DNA of 64,000 nt from Marinomonas sp. KMM3893 (GTDB lineage Bacteria; Pseudomonadota; Gammaproteobacteria; Pseudomonadales; Marinomonadaceae): NCBI RefSeq assembly GCF_004352855.1, contig NZ_SJSC01000001.1:558001-622000 (forward strand), given 5' to 3'. The notes below the pieces were generated by a model. The model saw only the letters and a list, made by a program, of their open reading frames with translations, had not been told where the DNA came from and did no database searches. This document shows, piece after piece, positions 28,744 to 36,463 of this stretch (the first letter of the stretch is position 1; every line of letters starts with the position of its first letter). The translations under genes and the position numbers were made by a program.

Positions 28744-29737
28744 ATACTTAATTGTCGGCCCTTCTTGGGTCGGTGACATGGTAATGGCGCAAAGCCTCTT
28801 TATCACCCTAAAAGAGCGTGATAAAGAGGCGATTATTGATGTTATTGGGCCTAACTGGTCATCGCCTATTTTAGCGAGAATGCCAGAGGTCCGTAATGCC
28901 ATCACCTTACCAACAGGGCATGGCGAATGGGGAGTTAGCACCCGCAGACAGCTGGGCAAATCCTTACGCAGCGAGCACTATGACCACGCCATAGTGATGC
29001 CCCGTTCCTGGAAGTCGGCCTTAGTACCCTTTTTTGCCAAAGCCAAACACCGAGTTGGGTTTACCGGTGAGCAGCGCTACTTTTTATTGAATGAACGCCG
29101 TAAGCTTGATAAGAACATATTAAATCAAACCGTGAAGCGATTTACTTCTCTTGGTCTACCTAGTGAAGAGGCGTACCCACCTAAAACATTGCCTTACCCA
29201 GCATTACGAGTCGACCCTAACAATCAAAAAGCCTTGTTTAATACTTACCAATTGCCAGATCGCCCAGCGATTGCCTTAATGGCAGGAGCAGAATTTGGCC
29301 CTTCTAAGCAATGGCCTATCGCTTATTTCCACGAGTTAGCAGAGAAAGCCATCCAGGCGGGTTATCAAATATGGGTACTAGGTGGCCCTAAAGACGCTGA
29401 AGATGGCGCGAATATCACCAAAGGATTGGGAGAGTATGCTTTCAATTTATGCGGGAAGACCAAGCTTGTTGACGCGATAGATCTACTTGCCGCCGCTGAA
29501 AAAGCCGTCAGCAATGACTCAGGATTGATGCATGTCGCCGCTTCCGTGGGCACTGAGGTGCATGGTATCTATGGTTCAACCAGTGAGTTATTCACACCAC
29601 CATTGACTGACAATAAGACGATACACAACTTGCACCTAGAGTGCTCTCCGTGCTTTAAACGCACCTGCCCTCTTGGTCACACAAACTGCCAAAACCAACT
29701 CACTCCTGACATAATCGCAAGATCCGTACTGACATGA
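28736..29737 (+). CDS. waaF: LPS heptosyltransferase II
   Basis: A 333-residue GT9 glycosyltransferase that adds the second L,D-heptose to the inner core. Family markers are [19 protein letters not shown] at the N-terminus, [21 protein letters not shown], and the C-terminal [25 protein letters not shown] sugar-nucleotide region. The start lies inside the end of hldD. It overlaps the next gene by four bases (ATGA). Confidence 0.94.
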   Translation: MAKYLIVGPSWVGDMVMAQSLFITLKERDKEAIIDVIGPNWSSPILARMPEVRNAITLPTGHGEWGVSTRRQLGKSLRSEHYDHAIVMPRSWKSALVPFFAKAKHRVGFTGEQRYFLLNERRKLDKNILNQTVKRFTSLGLPSEEAYPPKTLPYPALRVDPNNQKALFNTYQLPDRPAIALMAGAEFGPSKQWPIAYFHELAEKAIQAGYQIWVLGGPKDAEDGANITKGLGEYAFNLCGKTKLVDAIDLLAAAEKAVSNDSGLMHVAASVGTEVHGIYGSTSELFTPPLTDNKTIHNLHLECSPCFKRTCPLGHTNCQNQLTPDIIARSVLT

Positions 29738-30675
29738 CGAATATTGTATTGCTCAGAAACCGGCCTCATTTCGGCGCTCAAATCACCACACTCCCAGCGT
29801 TAAGGCTATTTAGTCAACGCCATTGCGGTGATGACCCCCTTATTCTTCTATCAAGACATAAGGTCAGCTGGGTATTCCAACAATTCCCCTGGATAGAAAG
29901 TACGATACATTCTACAAATTACCTAGCTGAGCTCAAAGCGCTCTCTAATGGCAGCAACCTCTTAAACTTAAGGCCGAGTAATCGCTTTCCAGTTTTGCTT
30001 TATAAGACCATTAAAAATGGTCAGATCTTTGATTTGGTGAATAGTGAAGCCGCAGGTTTGCCCGCTCATCAATACAGCATTCTGAATGAAGAAGAGTACC
30101 GAGCACTCAACTATCTTAAAATATTCACTCAGGATAAAGCCGAGCTATCAGAAGCCCTCGCTTTGCCTTTTTATGAACTCGCCGAATCATCCAGCCTTAC
30201 CATTAACAAGCAAGTCATTAATGTATTGGTCATGCCAGGTAGCGGTGGTGGAGAACACAAAAAGTGGGGGTTATTAAATTACCTTAAAGTAAGCAAGAAA
30301 ATAGCTGAGCAATCGGGGAAAAAATGTCACCTCCACGTTCTGCTTGGCCCAGATGAAACAGAAGAAATCCAGCTGATGAATAACTTATTGGCAACCTCTG
30401 AAGACCTGTTTTTACACACCGCACTGCCCATTAAAGATATTTGTCAATTGGTGTCGCTCTGCGACTTAACCATAGCTAACGATTGCGGACCATCTCATAT
30501 CGCCCAATGTATGCAAAGACCGTACATTGGGCTATTTAAAGAAGCTAATCCTGAATGGTTTCTAACGCACCCTAAATCCATTAAAGTGACACCACACCAA
30601 AACCAAGACATTAAAACAATCAGCATTAAGCTGGTTACAGAACACGCTATCAATCTATTAAAGCATTCATACTAA
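29734..30675 (+). CDS. GT9 glycosyltransferase, heptosyltransferase-like
   Basis: A 313-residue protein with the GT-B two-domain fold of heptosyltransferases: N-terminal IVLLRNRPHFGAQITTLPAL, a middle GSGGGEHKKWGLLNYLKVSK and a C-terminal LCDLTIANDCGPSHIAQC-RPYIGLF motif. It diverges more from WaaF than expected for WaaC, so its donor and acceptor are uncertain; it may add a third heptose or another core sugar. It is coupled to waaF by ATGA and followed 10 bases later by a GT2 gene. Confidence 0.8.
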   Translation: MTNIVLLRNRPHFGAQITTLPALRLFSQRHCGDDPLILLSRHKVSWVFQQFPWIESTIHSTNYLAELKALSNGSNLLNLRPSNRFPVLLYKTIKNGQIFDLVNSEAAGLPAHQYSILNEEEYRALNYLKIFTQDKAELSEALALPFYELAESSSLTINKQVINVLVMPGSGGGEHKKWGLLNYLKVSKKIAEQSGKKCHLHVLLGPDETEEIQLMNNLLATSEDLFLHTALPIKDICQLVSLCDLTIANDCGPSHIAQCMQRPYIGLFKEANPEWFLTHPKSIKVTPHQNQDIKTISIKLVTEHAINLLKHSY

Positions 30676-30685
30676 AGAGCCAAAC

Positions 30686-31471
30686 ATGAATATTTCAGGC
30701 AACATAATCACCCTTAACGAAGAAAACAACATCGCTGCTTGTATCGAATCCATGCAAAGCGTTTGTGACGACATTGTGGTGGTTGACTCAGGAAGCACCG
30801 ACAAAACGGTCGAAATTGCCCAGCGTTTAGGAGCAACGGTTGTCCATCAAGCCTATTTAGGGGATGGTATTCAAAAAAATGTGGCTTTATCTCATACCAA
30901 ACACAACTGGGTTCTCAGCCTTGACGCTGATGAACGCCTAACGCCTGAAATGTCCCTCGCTATCAGCCAACTGGATTTATCTTCAGCATCGGTCGAAGGC
31001 TTCTCATTCCGTCGCCAAAATATGATAGGCAGTCGCTGGATTAAGCAGTGCGGATGGTACCCAGATCGCTGCATACGTCTTTACAATACCGACAAAACTC
31101 GCTTTGCCGATGTCAAACAACATTCCAGCGTACAGGCCAAATCTGTACAAGAAATTAACGCTGACATTATTCATTTTTCCTTTAAGAATATAGGCGAATT
31201 GTTCGCTAAGCCGGGACGTAACTTCAGTGGCCGTGCCGCTAAAATAATGTATGCGAAAGGCAAAAAAGCCAACGCTTTTTCCCCCTTCTTACATGGCCTC
31301 AATGCGTTTATTCGTAAGTATATTTTTCAACGGGGTTTTTTAGGCGGTGTGGATGGCATGACTGTCGCATTAAGCTCGGCGATTAATAGCTATTTGAAAT
31401 ACGCAAAACTACTTGAATATCAACGTGATCCCAGCGTGACGAAACAAGACGATTTCAACAATATTTGGTAA
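30686..31471 (+). CDS. GT2 glycosyltransferase of LPS core (WaaE/LgtF-like)
   Basis: A 261-residue inverting GT-A enzyme. The nucleotide-sugar core is clear: NIITLNEENNIAACIESMQ, IVVVDSGSTDKTVEIAQRLG, WVLSLDADERLTPEM with the DxD metal site. It then has a conserved CGWYPDRCIRLYNTDKTRFA and a hydrophobic C-terminal helix. WaaE/LgtF relatives add beta-glucose to heptose I. The neighbours support a core-LPS role; the exact sugar is inferred. Confidence 0.82.
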   Translation: MNISGNIITLNEENNIAACIESMQSVCDDIVVVDSGSTDKTVEIAQRLGATVVHQAYLGDGIQKNVALSHTKHNWVLSLDADERLTPEMSLAISQLDLSSASVEGFSFRRQNMIGSRWIKQCGWYPDRCIRLYNTDKTRFADVKQHSSVQAKSVQEINADIIHFSFKNIGELFAKPGRNFSGRAAKIMYAKGKKANAFSPFLHGLNAFIRKYIFQRGFLGGVDGMTVALSSAINSYLKYAKLLEYQRDPSVTKQDDFNNIW

Positions 31472-31489
31472 TCAACTAGGCCCCCTATT

Positions 31490-32527
31490 TTGACTAATAC
31501 TCTTACTATTATGCACGTCAACCTTGCAAAAGGGTTTCGTGGCGGCGAAAGGCAAACTGAGCTATTAATAACCGCACTTGCTAAACATTTTGATGTCACG
31601 CAAATCGTGGCCTGCCGAGATGACTCACCGTTACGAGACAGATTAAAGCAGATAAATAAGGTGACCTTTCTAACGGCCAACCACCAGCTTGATGGTCATT
31701 TCAGCGCACCAAAAGTCGATATTGTGCATGCTCATGAAGCCAAAGCCGTTCATTGGGCTTACTTACATAAACTGTTGCGTAAAACCCCTTACCTTTTAAC
31801 TCGACGTGTTGACACACCGATTAAAGATAAATGGTCAAACACTCGTTCTTACCAAAATGCACTTTTTCGCGTTGGTATATCGAGCTTAATCGCCAACCAT
31901 ATCCGAGATAAGGGCTGGGGCGATGTGGAGCAGATACCGAGCACCTTGGCGCACTTAGAACGCCATAAAGAAGAAGGGGAGAAGTTTAGATCCCTCTTTC
32001 CCGGCAAAGTCATCATTGGTCACGTTGGCGCACTAGTCGACCGACATAAAGGGCAAAAAGTATTACTCAATGCCGCGGTGAAGCTGGAAAAAACTCACCC
32101 TGAATTCCACTTCGTCTTCTTTGGTGACGGCGCAGATAAAGACGAACTCAAAGCCTATTCAGAAAAGAGCAGCAATGTAACTTGGATGGGGTTCAAACCC
32201 AATATTGGGGATTATTTACCCTTCTTTGACCTCTTCGCCTTTCCATCAAGAAACGAAGGGCTTGGCTCCACCCTATTGGATGTCATGGACGCGGGCGTGC
32301 CTATTATCGCCTCTGACGTTGGTGGCATTCCAGATATTGTCATCCACCAAGAAACTGGGTTGTTAGTGCCAGCTAATGACAGTGAAGCGCTTAAAGAGGC
32401 CATCGTAACCCTCTCTTGCAACAAAGCCTTGCAACAGTCTCTGGTCGCTGGCGCGACTGCTCGCCTTGAAAACTACACCCCGAAAAAAATGGCTGAACGC
32501 TATTTGGCCCTATACAAAAAGGCATAA
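31490..32527 (+). CDS. GT4-family glycosyltransferase
   Basis: A 345-residue retaining GT-B enzyme: N-terminal HVNLAKGFRGGERQTELLI, a middle IIGHVGALVDRHKGQKVLL and the C-terminal donor site PSRNEGLGSTLLDVMDAGVP. TTG at 31490 is taken as the start because the first beta strand (TLTIMHVNL) would be lost from the internal ATG at 31511, and AGG lies nine bases before it. Last gene of the LPS-core operon. Acceptor and donor unknown. Confidence 0.8.
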   Translation: MTNTLTIMHVNLAKGFRGGERQTELLITALAKHFDVTQIVACRDDSPLRDRLKQINKVTFLTANHQLDGHFSAPKVDIVHAHEAKAVHWAYLHKLLRKTPYLLTRRVDTPIKDKWSNTRSYQNALFRVGISSLIANHIRDKGWGDVEQIPSTLAHLERHKEEGEKFRSLFPGKVIIGHVGALVDRHKGQKVLLNAAVKLEKTHPEFHFVFFGDGADKDELKAYSEKSSNVTWMGFKPNIGDYLPFFDLFAFPSRNEGLGSTLLDVMDAGVPIIASDVGGIPDIVIHQETGLLVPANDSEALKEAIVTLSCNKALQQSLVAGATARLENYTPKKMAERYLALYKKA

Positions 32528-32581
32528 CAACATAGATGTTTTCTGCATCAGCTATTATGACACTCCTGCTCCAGGGTTTTA

Positions 32582-32647
32582 ATGACTATGACTAAAGAAA
32601 AATTTAAACGCTGGAAAACATTAGAACACTCTCTAGGTATGGCATAG
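32582..32647 (+). CDS. Very short ORF after the LPS-core operon
   Basis: An open frame of 21 residues (MTMTKEKFKRWKTLEHSLGM then A) begins 54 bases after the GT4 stop. It is highly basic in its first half and has no good ribosome site. It ends nine bases before a perfect hairpin. It may be a remnant, a chance frame or a small peptide; I do not recognise it. Confidence 0.2.
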   Translation: MTMTKEKFKRWKTLEHSLGMA

Positions 32648-32655
32648 CTTTTTAG

Positions 32656-32681
32656 ATGACGTGAGATTCATCTCACGTCAT
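32656..32681 (+). terminator. Perfect hairpin closing the LPS-core transcript
   Basis: ATGACGTGAGA (32656-32666) pairs perfectly with TCTCACGTCAT (32671-32681) around TTCA. The following bases are only moderately T-rich (TATTCC), so termination efficiency is uncertain. Confidence 0.65.
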
Positions 32682-32828
32682 TATTCCGCTCGCTTCTATC
32701 ATTACTCCACCCCAAATTACGCCATAAGTAGACACTGAAGCTTAACCTTTCTCCCCTTTGATGAAAAAGACATAGTCAAAAGCATTATTTAAAACTACTC
32801 TAAAAGAAAACAAGATGAGGAGTTCTCT

Positions 32829-33146
32829 ATGAAGTTTGAACTGGTTGATCGTCAAGGCTATATTCCCGACCTAAATTATGGAGGCGCTGGGCAAGAGTTA
32901 GCCTGCTTTGTTCCTTCTGATTATTCTTTTACCCAGGTATCCTACGAGAACGGAGAAGGTGAAGTCTCCATCGACAACCACATCTGGCACTTCTTTTTTA
33001 CTCAAGAAGGCATAGGCATTCGATTATTGGATGGCATAGTGTCACTAAAAGAAGCTGAAAAATTCATTCTTAGTATTAAATCCCACATCTGGGGAGACGC
33101 CCATCAACAAGTTCAAATCTTCCTGTCTGGCGTCACGCCCAAATAA
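32829..33146 (+). CDS. Hypothetical protein, 105 residues
   Basis: I do not recognise this protein. It is soluble-looking, with no signal peptide or membrane segment, rich in aromatic residues (IDNHIWHFFFTQEGIGIRLL) and probably alpha/beta in fold. The single cysteine sits in ELACFVPSDYSF. GAGGAGTTCTCT precedes the ATG, a strong ribosome site, and a terminator follows, so it is very likely expressed as a single-gene unit between the LPS operon and the sulfurtransferase. Confidence 0.7.
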   Translation: MKFELVDRQGYIPDLNYGGAGQELACFVPSDYSFTQVSYENGEGEVSIDNHIWHFFFTQEGIGIRLLDGIVSLKEAEKFILSIKSHIWGDAHQQVQIFLSGVTPK

Positions 33147-33157
33147 CACATAACCCT

Positions 33158-33200
33158 AAAAGCCGCAGCGACAAGAGGCCAGCTCAAAAGCCGCGGCTTT
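33158..33200. terminator. Terminator between the hypothetical gene and the sulfurtransferase gene
   Basis: AAAAGCCGC (33158-33166) and GCGGCTTTT (33192-33200) form the outer stem of a hairpin with a 25-base loop. The second arm is also itself part of AAAAGCCGCGGCTTTT, a full 16-base palindrome at 33185-33200, offering an alternative fold. It lies between two convergent genes. Confidence 0.6.
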
Positions 33201-33214
33201 TATCTATGATGAGC

Positions 33215-34045
33215 TTAAGCCTCTATTTCTGCTGCACGCAACATGCGTTTAGCCCATTGACTCCAAGAGCCTACATACACTCTTTTCGCTTCTATCCCAG
33301 CACAATTCATGGCCAATACGTTATGGCACGATGTAATGCCGGAACCACAATAATGCACCACATTTTCGCTTCCTCTTAATAGAGCATGCCATTCGCTGGC
33401 TAAAGCCTCTTTGGATTTAAACGAAGCACCTTCAGTGAGGTTTTTAGAAAAAGGACGATTGATCGCTCCTGGAATATGCCCAGCAATAGGGTCTAACGTT
33501 TCATTTTCACCATAAAATCGATCAGAAGCACGAGCATCCACCAACTGAAAAGAACCCAGTTCGAAATTTTCAACAACGTCTCTTTCCGTTACTTGCCAAG
33601 GGAAAGACACATTAAAGCGATAAGAGGAAGCGACAGGTCTCTCAATTTGCGTTGCAAGCGGCGTCTGCCAAGCAGCAATGCCTCCATCTAATACGTAGGT
33701 CTCAATCCCTTGCTGGGAAAACATCCACCAAGCACGCGCTGCGATAGCACCTCCCATGTCATCGTAAACGATCACGCGAGAATGCTGATCAATGCCCCAA
33801 CGCTGAAGTTGATCGGCAAAATCTTCTTGCTCCGGTAGCGGGTGTCGACCCGTTAACTCAGTCTCTTTACCCGCTAACTCATGATGAACATCAACAAAAA
33901 TCGCCTTGGGGACATGACCCTTTTCGTACTCATTTCTCCCCTTCTTATGATCCATTAGATAAAACCGACAATCTAAAATTACTGTATTTTCTTGCTCAAG
34001 CGCGTCGTTTAGCGCCTGTACGCTAATTAAAGTCTGCAACAGCAT
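33215..34045 (-). CDS. sseA: 3-mercaptopyruvate sulfurtransferase-type rhodanese
   Basis: A 276-residue protein with two rhodanese domains. The active-site loop HYCGSGITSC (Cys at residue 233) matches the CGSGxT type of mercaptopyruvate sulfurtransferases rather than the thiosulfate type. The N-terminal inactive domain ends near VLDGGIAAW. It transfers sulfur from mercaptopyruvate to thiols or cyanide. Single gene with an acceptable start at 34045 (AAGGAAGAATT upstream). Confidence 0.9.
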   Translation of the reverse strand: MLLQTLISVQALNDALEQENTVILDCRFYLMDHKKGRNEYEKGHVPKAIFVDVHHELAGKETELTGRHPLPEQEDFADQLQRWGIDQHSRVIVYDDMGGAIAARAWWMFSQQGIETYVLDGGIAAWQTPLATQIERPVASSYRFNVSFPWQVTERDVVENFELGSFQLVDARASDRFYGENETLDPIAGHIPGAINRPFSKNLTEGASFKSKEALASEWHALLRGSENVVHYCGSGITSCHNVLAMNCAGIEAKRVYVGSWSQWAKRMLRAAEIEA

Positions 34046-34167
34046 AATTCTTCCTTACTGATTCGATTGGTAACGGAAATTCATCTTATTGATCCCATAA
34101 ATCTACTTTGATTGGCAACTTTTTGCTAATATCCCGCGCTAACATCACCACTTCCATTGAGCACCGA

Positions 34168-34929
34168 ATGATTCGTATTGATCTATTACTCACTGAGCAA
34201 GGCCTCGCTAAATCCCGCTCTCAAGCACAAACTTTTATCAGCGAAGGTCGCGTGTCTTTCCTACAAGAAGAAAAATGGATTACGGCAACGAAACCCAGTA
34301 TAAAGCTCGAAGCCGACTGCAAGCTCAATGTCACTGTCAATGACGCCGATCGTTATGTGTCTAGAGGCGCGTTGAAACTAGAGGGAGCCATCAAACACAC
34401 CCAAATAGACCTCACTGGGTTTCAAGTATTAGACGTAGGACAGTCTACCGGCGGTTTTACTGACTGTGCAATTCAACATGGGGCTGAGCGCGTTGTGGGT
34501 ATCGAAGTGGGTCATGATCAACTCGACAAACGTTTACGAGATACCCCCAATGTCATTTGCTTAGAAGGGATTAATGCAAGAAGTCTGACAAAAGAACACC
34601 TGAATGGGCATTTCCCAGAGGCTGGGTTTGATCTTGTTGTTATGGATGTGTCTTTTATCTCGCAAACTAAAATACTGCCGCAACTGCCTTCATTACTAAA
34701 GCAATCTGGTCATTTGATCACCCTTGTCAAACCACAATTTGAAGTGGGTAAAGAGTTCGTCGGCAAAGGAGGGGTTGTCAAAGATAAGCAGCGTATAAAG
34801 CAGCTTGAAGAGGACATTCAGCTTTTTATAAGACACCTTGGCATGACAGTAAAGTGTTACATTGAAAGCCCTATAAAGGGCGGTGATGGCAATCGAGAAT
34901 TTCTTCTTTGGGCAACAAAAGACGCGTAG
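34168..34929 (+). CDS. tlyA: TlyA-family rRNA 2'-O-methyltransferase
   Basis: A 253-residue enzyme. The N-terminal S4 RNA-binding domain (IRIDLLLTEQGLAKSRSQAQ, FISEGRV) is followed by a FtsJ-type methyltransferase domain with the SAM motif VLDVGQSTGGFTDCAIQHGA, the acidic end GIEVGHDQLDKRLR and VMDVSFISQTKILP, and lysine at LVKPQFEVG. TlyA proteins 2'-O-methylate cytidines in 16S and/or 23S rRNA and were once annotated as haemolysins. The frame extends to 34108, but the ATG at 34168 starts the S4 domain and has GAGCACC upstream. It is convergent with the MATE gene. Confidence 0.9.
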   Translation: MIRIDLLLTEQGLAKSRSQAQTFISEGRVSFLQEEKWITATKPSIKLEADCKLNVTVNDADRYVSRGALKLEGAIKHTQIDLTGFQVLDVGQSTGGFTDCAIQHGAERVVGIEVGHDQLDKRLRDTPNVICLEGINARSLTKEHLNGHFPEAGFDLVVMDVSFISQTKILPQLPSLLKQSGHLITLVKPQFEVGKEFVGKGGVVKDKQRIKQLEEDIQLFIRHLGMTVKCYIESPIKGGDGNREFLLWATKDA

Positions 34930-34936
34930 AAAGCAT

Positions 34937-36316
34937 CTAAAGAATCTCTTCGTACCCCAAAGATGAGTTCGCAGAGATTCCATTGCCGTCCTTCGCTTCT
35001 AACTCGGCAATATAATGACGTGCCATATAAAACCCTAAACAGCCAAACACAACCGAGCCCACGGCTTGACCAAACAACACCCCTTCGGCTCCCATAAAGA
35101 AACCAAACACAAAGATCAGCGGCCAAGTCCCTAGCGTTGCACGCCCAAAATTTAACAAGGTACTGTTAAAGGGTTTTCCCAAGTTATTGAACACGGCGAT
35201 CGCAATAAACAACAAGCTTTGAAAAAAGAAGCTAAAAGACACATAGGTCGCAAAAAAGCGAATAAGGTCAGCGGTTCTTTGCGTTGCATTAAACACAGAA
35301 ACCAACCAATCCTGCATAAGATACAAAGCAATACACAGAACAAAACAATACACAAAAGCGTAAGTGACCGCGCTATAAATGGCGCCATGCATGCGATCAA
35401 ATCGTCGCGCACCGTAGTTCTGCCCAAGAATAGGCCCCACTGCACCAGATAAGGCAAACAAACCACCAAATACCACAGGGATAATACGCCCAATAATGGC
35501 AATTGCAGCGACAGCATCATCCCCAAAGGTGGCGGTATGACTCATAACAATGGTGTTGGCCAATGGTGAAGACAAGCTCGTCAGCATCGCAGGTAAGGCG
35601 ATTCTACAGATCGGCTTAAGATCTTTAAAAAAGCCAACGAGGTCAAATTTCCCCAGCATTTTATGAACATGAACCACGCCATAATACGACACCACGACCA
35701 TAGAAAATCGCGCAATCAAAGACGCTAGCGCAGCGCCTTGCACCCCCATCCCCAATGCAAATATAAAAATAGGGTCTAGGATAGCGTTCACAATACCACC
35801 AACTAAGGTGGCATACATGGCACGTCGTGCATCCCCTAATGCGCGCATAATGCCAGAACCTATCATACCTATCATCACCGCAGGCATACCCAGCACCAGA
35901 ATGCGCAAGTACCCATTGGCTAATTCAAGCGTGCGCCCAGTCGCCCCAATAAAGGAGAGGAGATCTGCGATGTGAGGCCATAAAAGTAACACGATGGCGG
36001 TGGAAAAAATCACCCCAAAAGCCAACACATTCACCGCTCTGCGTTTCGCTAATGCAACGTCCCCTTCCCCTATGGCTCGAGCAACCAATGCTGTAGCAGC
36101 AATAGAAACAGCGATGCTCAGCGAGATTGTAAAAAACATAATGGTGCCAGCAAATCCCACCGCGGCCACCGCTTCTTTCTCACCCAACATTGAAAGGAAA
36201 AGCATGTCGACCAGATCAACCAAAAACATACACATCAAACCAAGCGCACTGGTAAACGACATAGTTACCACATGCTTTAGCGTTGAGCCCTGTGTTAGTT
36301 TTGCCTGATGCGGCAT
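34937..36316 (-). CDS. MATE-family efflux transporter
   Basis: A 459-residue protein with twelve hydrophobic helices in two related halves (first half VVTMSFTSALGLMCMFLVDLVDMLFLS; second half RIALPAMLTSLSSPLANTIV). Such carriers export cationic drugs or metabolites in exchange for Na+ or H+. The substrate is unknown. A start at 36316 is taken; no strong ribosome site was seen. It is just downstream of lon, separated by the terminator at 36346-36376. Confidence 0.9.
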   Translation of the reverse strand: MPHQAKLTQGSTLKHVVTMSFTSALGLMCMFLVDLVDMLFLSMLGEKEAVAAVGFAGTIMFFTISLSIAVSIAATALVARAIGEGDVALAKRRAVNVLAFGVIFSTAIVLLLWPHIADLLSFIGATGRTLELANGYLRILVLGMPAVMIGMIGSGIMRALGDARRAMYATLVGGIVNAILDPIFIFALGMGVQGAALASLIARFSMVVVSYYGVVHVHKMLGKFDLVGFFKDLKPICRIALPAMLTSLSSPLANTIVMSHTATFGDDAVAAIAIIGRIIPVVFGGLFALSGAVGPILGQNYGARRFDRMHGAIYSAVTYAFVYCFVLCIALYLMQDWLVSVFNATQRTADLIRFFATYVSFSFFFQSLLFIAIAVFNNLGKPFNSTLLNFGRATLGTWPLIFVFGFFMGAEGVLFGQAVGSVVFGCLGFYMARHYIAELEAKDGNGISANSSLGYEEIL

Positions 36317-36345
36317 TCACTTCCCCTACAATTAATACCAATATG

Positions 36346-36376
36346 AAAAAGCCGGGCGAGCTCGCGCTCGTCCGGC
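36346..36376 (-). terminator. Terminator of lon
   Basis: On the minus strand GCCGGACGAGC pairs with GCTCGCCCGGC through eleven base pairs and is followed by TTTTT (36346-36350 on the plus strand as AAAAA). Confidence 0.9.
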
Positions 36377-36463
36377 ATAATTATTTTCTCACGTATCTTA
36401 GTTGGTGAGAATGGATACTTTGAGGATAGTTAAACCCTCGCCATAAACTGGGGTTAGAAATGC

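Noticed and set aside
35152-35526. Open frame of 124 codons on the minus strand in the MATE gene
   Set aside because: It lies in another frame of the well-supported MATE gene on the same strand and has no family features.
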